Assembly: GCA_032252755.1 (NCBI GenBank)
Contig: JAVUPY010000016.1
Coordinates: forward strand, 1-49,785
Source of the DNA: Terriglobia bacterium
GTDB lineage: Bacteria; Acidobacteriota; Terriglobia; Terriglobales; Acidobacteriaceae
Length of the DNA stretch: 49,785 nucleotides
Direction: 5' to 3'
This document shows, piece after piece, positions 44,413-49,785 of this stretch (position 1 is the stretch's first letter; each line of letters starts with the position of its first letter). The notes under the pieces were generated by a model. The model was not told the origin of the DNA. It did not search any database and saw nothing but the letters and a program-made list of their open reading frames with translations. The translations under genes and the position numbers were made by a program.

Positions 44413-47123
44413 CTATGGGCGGGTCTGGTTGATAGGGGCCAAAGCTTCATGGGATGCTTTGCGCGAAATCAGCCCAAAGCCTTTGGCTCTCGCTGATTTC
44501 TGCAGAGCACGCAGCTCCATTTGGGACTGGGTGCCACGTTTTGTTCTATTCGCAAATTCTGCTAAAGCAAGTTCGTCCGCAAACTCGACACCGACAAATT
44601 GATAGCGGTGTGCATCACTGGCTACATGGCGAAACAGCGGGCCTGCCGCTTCTGGATGGTCGGAGCCCAGGAGGACGCGTCCGGAAGCTAATTCGAACTC
44701 TAAGCGAAGCAATCGGTTTTGACTCTCCTTCCCGAGCCGTTGAGCTGCTTCTATTTCCCTTTGAGCTTCGCCTTCCTTGCCTTGAGCAAGTAACGCGTCG
44801 ACGAGCACGGTTGTGGCATTAAGTTCGTCGTCAGCTTGTCGATCCTCATGAAATTGTTCTCTGCACGCGCGCACCGCTGCTTCGGCGTTCTGAGCCTGAC
44901 CTTCCTCAATGGCGAGTTTAGCCAGCGAGACGCGACTTTCGGCTGCATTCTGTTTTCTCCCGCTTGAGTCCTGAGCGCGAGTGCTTCTTCGTATCGCTTC
45001 CGTGCCAACGTAAGATCACCCCGATCCAAAGCGAGATCCCCCATTCCGCTTAGCACATATGCGGTTGCATCCTTATCTTCGATTTTCCGCGCAATAACTT
45101 CCGCTTGCTGGTACGCTGCCTCCGCTTTGTCGAGTTCGCCATTTTGTCGCCAGATGTCTCCCAGGCTGTCAAGGTTAAGTACCACACCTTCCTTGTCATC
45201 GACAGCTTGATATTCCGGAATGGACTCCTCCAACAGTTTTTTCGCTTCCATCAGATCGCCTTGGGAAATCCGATTATCAGCGAAATCACTGAGGGCGGTT
45301 GCAACGCCGTCCCTATTGCCAACCTGGCGGAATTTCTTCACCGCTTGCTGAAACATTTGTGCAGATTCTGCGAGATTGCCCTGCGCAAAATAGAGGGCCG
45401 CCAGATCGGTGCGCATCATGGCTTCGCCATTGGGATCCTTGGCTGCAAGCGAGCCTTTAAGGGCACTTCGACAGATTTCGATCGCTTCGGTGGATGCACC
45501 TACAGCGGGCTCCTGCTGACAGAGAATGCCGTACGTCCGACTGACAATCACCGGCGATCCTTGTGCGGTCGCCTTTTCGATGGCCAGATTCGCTGCGGCA
45601 CGGGCCTTTGTAAAGTCTCTATTGATCCATGCGGAAGCCTCTGTCATATCAATTCGCGCATCGTCGCCCAGGGGCGGTGGAAGGTGTCGCAAAGCTGCTA
45701 ACGTCTGCAGCGAGTCCGCCGCACTGAGATGCATCTGAGCCGAGGCGAATAAGAGACCATAATCCAGATTGTCTGGGAAAAGCCGGAACAGAGAGCGATA
45801 CGTCTCAACAGCTTCTGGCCATTCTTCGATGGTCCTCTGATATTGTCCTTCGACCAGAAGCTGCTGTTCTTGTGACAGATGATTCGAGAGTTCCAGCGCC
45901 CGTCGAGCCTCCACACGAGCTTTGGCATCATAGCCGATGTGCCACCACACATCGGATAGAGCGGCGTGGGCAAGCGGGAAATCCGGGTCCGCAGCGATTG
46001 CTTTATTAAGTAAATCGCGTGCCGCAAAGTAATCGTATGCCCATAATCTTGCTCGACCTTCGGCATAGAGGCGGGCTGCCTTTTCGTTGGATGGAAGAGC
46101 TGCCCTCGTGGCAATTTCGATTCCCTCGGACGGTGCAGCTTCACCGAGACTTCGCCGTAGTTTGCCACCCAAATCAGCAACCAGGTTGAAGAGGTCGTTT
46201 TCGTCACCCGATACGGATTCCTCCGCGATAGTTTGCCCGCGAGCGGTGTCTTGAACGCGAACGTCAAGACGAATCCTCCGCTTGGGGTCGGCCGGAATCA
46301 TCGTGTAGGAACCGACCACGACCACATCGGCGCCCGGATTGATCCGCAACTTCTGCCAAGTGGATTTGCTAAGTGAATCTTCGATACTGAGCGGCAGATC
46401 ACTTTGGACCCGCGCCACATCCTCTCCCGGGACCATGCGGAGTTCTCCGCCTGCGGCCAGTTCTGTATTCAGCATTTCGCAGAAGGCCGAGGAGAGCCAG
46501 TTGTCCTCTGGACGGCCGGGCAAATTGCGGAAGCCAAGCACCGCGACCGAACGACGTACATGTATTCGCGGAATTGTGGTTCCGGCCCGGGCGGCGGTGG
46601 GAAGCGAAGCTCCATGCCGCGGGCGGACAGCATATAACACCATGCCAACCAGGAACAATATTAGAGCGGCTATGAACACCGAGTGCGTTGCCCGGTATGG
46701 ATTGGGTTGGGATGCCGACACAGCTGGTGTCAGCGGAGTTGAGGTCGGGGAACCTGCTACGTGCGAGGTCTCGGCTTTGACGGGCGCAATGAACCGGTAG
46801 CCGCGCCGAGGAATTGTTTCGATGAATCTGGGATTGCTCGCATCGTCCCCGAGAGCTTCCCGTACCTTGAGTACCGCAACTCCCAAACTCTTATCGAATT
46901 CGACAAAGGTGTTCTGCACCCAAAGTCGCTTGCGAATCTCCTCTCGCGAAACGATCTGGCCCGCTCGTTCCACGAGCAATAGCAAGAGCTGGAAAGGTTG
47001 TTCTTGCACGCGCACGCGCACCGAATCACGCATCAGTGTGCCATCGCCCGGGTCAAGCACGTACAGGCCAAAACTGTAGCTGATTTCCGGGCTGGAAAAA
47101 TCGTGTGTAGCCGGTGTCTTCAT
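44413..47123 (-). CDS. Winged-helix/TM/TPR regulator with a one-base frameshift
   Basis: A membrane-bound regulator of the CadC/ToxR-like kind. An OmpR-type DNA-binding winged helix comes first (VQEQPFQLLLLLVERAGQIV, LWVQNTFVEFDKSLGVAVLK, ETIPRRGYRFIAPV). Then come one membrane span (FIAALILFLVGMVLYAV), a TolB-like domain (RRSVAVLGFRN) and many TPR units. The frame breaks near 44953-44956. A run of four T (A on the coding strand) seems to have lost one base: GEKQNAAESRVSLAKLAIEE would be expected, but the frame reads GENRMQPK and runs on to a stop at 44751. In the other frame the TPR homology continues (AVRACREQFHEDRQADD) to TAG at 44415-44413. So only the last TPRs are affected. ATG 47123 is preferred to GTG 47159. 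A sequencing error in the homopolymer is possible. Confidence 0.8.
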
Positions 47124-47322
47124 ACGCCAGGCGAGAATTTTGAGCGTCGAGTTTAGCACGAAAACGGGCTAAGACGAGTTAGTCGGGGCCTGTAAGCCCC
47201 CAGAAAACAGAGAATTAGCGGTTAACGCACAATTCGTCCACAGTTGGTTTGCCAAATCTTCCAGTCGCGGGCCAAATACCTTCCGTTGCACCCTATCGAC
47301 CGTTTAATCCTGAGGGGCAGAA

Positions 47323-47838
47323 ATGAGTGCTTGCCAATCTTGCGGTGCCGTTTTAGCCGAGGGCACTCGCTTCTGTCAGACCTGTGGGTCACCGACAGAG
47401 CCCAAGACAGGTATCTCCACGTCTGCACTCGAGAGGCCGGCTACGGTCGCCGTCATGCCTCGGGACACGAGATCAAAGACGATGGATACGAATGTGGTGG
47501 GAACACTCACCTACCTCGCCGGCCTCGTGACGGGCATTGTCTTTCTCGTTCTGGAACCGTATAAGTCAAACTCTTTCGTTCGCTTTCACGCTTTCCAGTC
47601 GATCTTCTTCAACGTCGCTTGGGTCGCTTTTTGGATTGTCTGGATGATTCTCTCGGCTGTGCTAACACCTCTGACGGCCGGAGTCTTTAGCTTAATTGCT
47701 CTACCGCTGATGTTGATTTTCACGCTCGCAGGCTTTGGACTGTGGGTCTTCCTGATGTATCAGGCCTACCAGCAAAAACTTTTCAGGCTGCCGATCGTGG
47801 GCAGGTTCGCCGCAGAGTACGCCGGCGTAAGGCTGTGA
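47323..47838 (+). CDS. Zinc-ribbon DUF4870-like membrane protein
   Basis: A 171-residue protein. The first 25 residues form a zinc ribbon (CQSCGAVLAEGTRFCQTCG, two CxxC pairs). A flexible linker leads to three membrane spans (LTYLAGLVTGIVFLVLE, FFNVAWVAFWIVWMILSAVL, LIALPLMLIFTLAGFGLWVF), with the RFHAFQSIFF signature seen in DUF4870-type proteins. The function of the family is unknown. ATG 47323 has GAGGGGCAG just upstream. It is divergent from the winged-helix/TPR gene, with about 200 bases between the starts that must hold both promoters. Confidence 0.8.
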   Translation: MSACQSCGAVLAEGTRFCQTCGSPTEPKTGISTSALERPATVAVMPRDTRSKTMDTNVVGTLTYLAGLVTGIVFLVLEPYKSNSFVRFHAFQSIFFNVAWVAFWIVWMILSAVLTPLTAGVFSLIALPLMLIFTLAGFGLWVFLMYQAYQQKLFRLPIVGRFAAEYAGVRL

Positions 47839-47902
47839 TGTCAGGTTGCTCGCGGCGAACGCGCCCACTGCGATGCCAATTCTCGACGCACAGCAAAGGG
47901 GT

Positions 47903-48865
47903 ATGAACTTGAGCACGGTCAGTGCACCACCACGTTCGCTTGCAAACGCCCGCATCAGCTCGGAGCGGTCGTTCTTCTTCTCGATCACGGTGCTGATCTG
48001 CGCTGCCGTGTTCTACGGATTCGGTTCGGAATATGTGCGATTTCGAGCAGATTATTTTCCGTTTCCCAGTTTGCTTGTCTATATCCACGCAGCGCTCTTC
48101 TTCTCCTGGATACTACTTCTGTTGACGCAAGCGACTCTCGTTTCCGCAGGACAAGTAGCTTGGCATCGCCGTCTGGGGGTCGCGGGATTTTTTCTTCTCT
48201 GCTGCATGCCGATTGTCGCCGCGTTGACCGCCACGGCGGCCGTGGCGCATAACCGCGTGCCACCCGGATTCGGTGGCCCGTGGGTTTTCTACTACGACGC
48301 CATGGCATCGGTTTTGCTCGCGTTCCCAGGGCTCGCGTACTTCGCGCTTCGTTATCGGAATTCACCACAAACACACAAGCGACTCATCCTTCTCGCGACT
48401 CTGATTATCGGCGAGGCCGGTATTTTTCGTTGGCCTCTGCGCTGGATTCATGAGACGCCCTATCACGTCACGATGGTCATCTACTGCTTTCTCCTCTTGA
48501 TTATCGTCTACGACTTCTTTTCTCGAAGACAAATTCATCCTGCAACCTTGTGGGGAGGCTTGTTTCTGATTCTTTACGAGGAGACGCAGAGCTTAATTGG
48601 CCATTCTCGAGTTTGGCACGGCGTTGCCTCTTGGATACTGACCTCGGCCTATGCCGAATTCGCCGAAAAAGACAAAGGCAGCCTTGAGCCGGGAAAGCTC
48701 GCCGACCTCGCCGTGCTTTCGCAGGACATCTTCACCGTGCCAGTGGGGGAATTACCCAAGACTGTCTCTGTTCTGACCATGGTGGGTGGACGTGTGGTGT
48801 ACGATTCCGGTGCTTTGAACTGGGCCGAGAAAGAGTCTTTGCCGAAAGTGGGAGAGAAGGAATGA
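47903..48865 (+). CDS. Chimera: polytopic membrane protein fused to an amidohydrolase C-terminal tail
   Basis: The first 240 residues or so form a membrane protein with about seven hydrophobic spans and the motif HAALFFSWILLLLTQATLVS-x6-HRRLG, an uncharacterised family. The last 70 residues are different: TSAYAEFAEKDKGSLEPGKL, then ADLAVLSQDIFTVP and TMVGGRVVY, which is the usual C-terminal end of YtcJ-like amidohydrolases. The metal-binding core of such an enzyme is absent. The join is near 48635-48645 and is in frame. The simplest explanation is a deletion that fused two neighbouring genes. ATG 47903 with AAAGGGG is preferred to TTG 47846. The next gene overlaps by four bases (ATGA). Confidence 0.7.
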   Translation: MNLSTVSAPPRSLANARISSERSFFFSITVLICAAVFYGFGSEYVRFRADYFPFPSLLVYIHAALFFSWILLLLTQATLVSAGQVAWHRRLGVAGFFLLCCMPIVAALTATAAVAHNRVPPGFGGPWVFYYDAMASVLLAFPGLAYFALRYRNSPQTHKRLILLATLIIGEAGIFRWPLRWIHETPYHVTMVIYCFLLLIIVYDFFSRRQIHPATLWGGLFLILYEETQSLIGHSRVWHGVASWILTSAYAEFAEKDKGSLEPGKLADLAVLSQDIFTVPVGELPKTVSVLTMVGGRVVYDSGALNWAEKESLPKVGEKE

Positions 48866-49785
48866 GAAGAGTGCGATTTGGTCGAACACGGAGCCGGTTT
48901 CTTGCAGGCGCCGCCATGCTGCTCTGTTTGCTGGAAATCAGCCTGTTGGTCTCAGCGAGTCCGCAGTCCAGTGACCAGGTTGGTCCCGGCTATGACATTG
49001 AGATGAGCCGCATGATCCCGATGCGAGACGGCGTCGAGCTTGAGGCGTGGATATTCAAACCCTCGCATCTCAAGACCAAGGCGCCGGCGGTACTGGAATT
49101 CACGCAATACGACATTGACGGCGGCCGGCAGCGTGACTTTGAGGAGTTTGCGCGGCGCGGTTATGTGTTTGTGCAGGTTTATGTGCGCGGCCGTGGCCGT
49201 TCGGGTGGGTTCAAGAGCGACAATCTTGGCCTGCAGGTCGGGCGTGACGGGCACGACACGGTCGAGTGGATCGCGCAGCAGCCGTGGAGTGATGGTCGCG
49301 TTGTCATGTACGGCGGATCCTTTTTGGGCATGACGCAGTGGCGTACAGCTGCTCAAAACCCTCCTCATCTCACCGCAATCGCCCCTTATGTTCCGATTTA
49401 TCCCGGATGGGACGTACCCAACACGAACGGGATTCCACAAGCCTGGTCGGCAGTGATCATGGGGTACGTGTCCGGCCGTGCGCTCAACACCGATTTTGTC
49501 GCCAACGCTGCGTACTGGCAAGGAAAAATGCTCGAGCAGTACGCCGCTTATCGCCCATTTGCTGAATTGGATGAAGCTATCGGCATCGCGCAGGACGACT
49601 GGTGGATGACAGACGAACAAGGCCACAAGCTCTCCTTCATGAAGACGTGGCTCAACCATGTGGGCGACGAGGCTTTCAATCTGGCGGCCGAACCAAAACC
49701 GCGGGACTATGCGCGGATGAACTTCCCCGTTCTTACAGCGACGGGCTATTTCGATGATGACCAGCCGGGGGCGCTTCGCTATTAC
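48862..49785 (+). CDS. CocE/NonD family hydrolase (partial, runs off the right edge)
   Basis: The first 308 residues of an exported alpha/beta-hydrolase. The N-terminus has a basic start and a hydrophobic core (FLAGAAMLLCLLEISLLVSA). Then come family motifs MIPMRDGVELEAWIFKP, QVYVRGRGRSGG, and the nucleophile elbow GGSFLG with Ser153 (49318-49320). Members include X-Pro dipeptidyl-peptidases (S15) and cocaine-esterase-like acylases. The catalytic Asp may be within FPVLTATGYFDDDQPG at the window edge; the His lies outside. It starts at ATG 48862, overlapping the chimeric gene by four bases. Confidence 0.88.
   Translation, partial: MRRVRFGRTRSRFLAGAAMLLCLLEISLLVSASPQSSDQVGPGYDIEMSRMIPMRDGVELEAWIFKPSHLKTKAPAVLEFTQYDIDGGRQRDFEEFARRGYVFVQVYVRGRGRSGGFKSDNLGLQVGRDGHDTVEWIAQQPWSDGRVVMYGGSFLGMTQWRTAAQNPPHLTAIAPYVPIYPGWDVPNTNGIPQAWSAVIMGYVSGRALNTDFVANAAYWQGKMLEQYAAYRPFAELDEAIGIAQDDWWMTDEQGHKLSFMKTWLNHVGDEAFNLAAEPKPRDYARMNFPVLTATGYFDDDQPGALRYY

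Overview
The window looks like a chromosomal segment of an acidobacterium (Terriglobia/Koribacter-like). The clues are the ImuA-ImuB-DnaE2 mutagenesis cassette, a DUF2934 protein, an Oar-like TonB-dependent receptor with a carboxypeptidase-regulatory N-terminus, many secreted S9 peptidases and BNR-propeller proteins, a winged-helix/TPR membrane regulator, and several dispersed repeat families. This placement comes from gene content and family knowledge; no database search was possible.

Region by region. (1) 1-2003, minus strand: most of a CcmF-type cytochrome c assembly protein, running off the left edge. (2) 2288-9002: imuA, imuB and dnaE2 behind one candidate promoter/operator. imuB and dnaE2 are swollen by in-frame insertions of short repetitive DNA. 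(3) 9197-10040: a DUF2934 protein, a stand-alone receiver-domain protein and tRNA-Glu(CTC). (4) 10384-37977: a block of about 28 kb of exported proteins. It holds four BNR/Asp-box propeller proteins with a common C-terminal domain, a LamG domain split by a second repeat domain, a decayed S9 peptidase, a tripeptidyl-peptidase-II-like subtilase, three intact S9 peptidases, two tiny membrane proteins, an ECF sigma factor with its membrane anti-sigma factor, and a TonB-dependent receptor. (5) 38539-44334: fdhE and a respiratory formate dehydrogenase (alpha, beta, gamma). The alpha subunit is a selenoprotein read through an in-frame UGA with a SECIS-like hairpin. (6) 44413-47123, minus strand: a winged-helix/TM/TPR regulator with a one-base frameshift near its 3' end. 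(7) 47323-49785: a zinc-ribbon membrane protein, a chimera of a membrane protein and an amidohydrolase tail, and the start of a CocE/NonD-family hydrolase.

How the genes may work together. The 10-38 kb block reads as a secreted protein- or glycoprotein-processing system: endo- and exopeptidases and propeller proteins outside the cytoplasm, a TonB receptor for uptake, and an ECF sigma/anti-sigma pair sitting between the peptidase run and the receptor gene as the likely switch. That link is inferred from order, strand and spacing. The formate dehydrogenase genes form a separate respiratory module whose product should be Tat-exported and membrane-anchored.

The observations most worth following up are the in-frame repeat insertions in the mutagenesis polymerase genes, the peptidase/propeller/ECF/TonB block with its shared unnamed C-terminal domain, the LamG domain interrupted by a six-repeat domain, the selenocysteine formate dehydrogenase, and three disrupted or chimeric genes.
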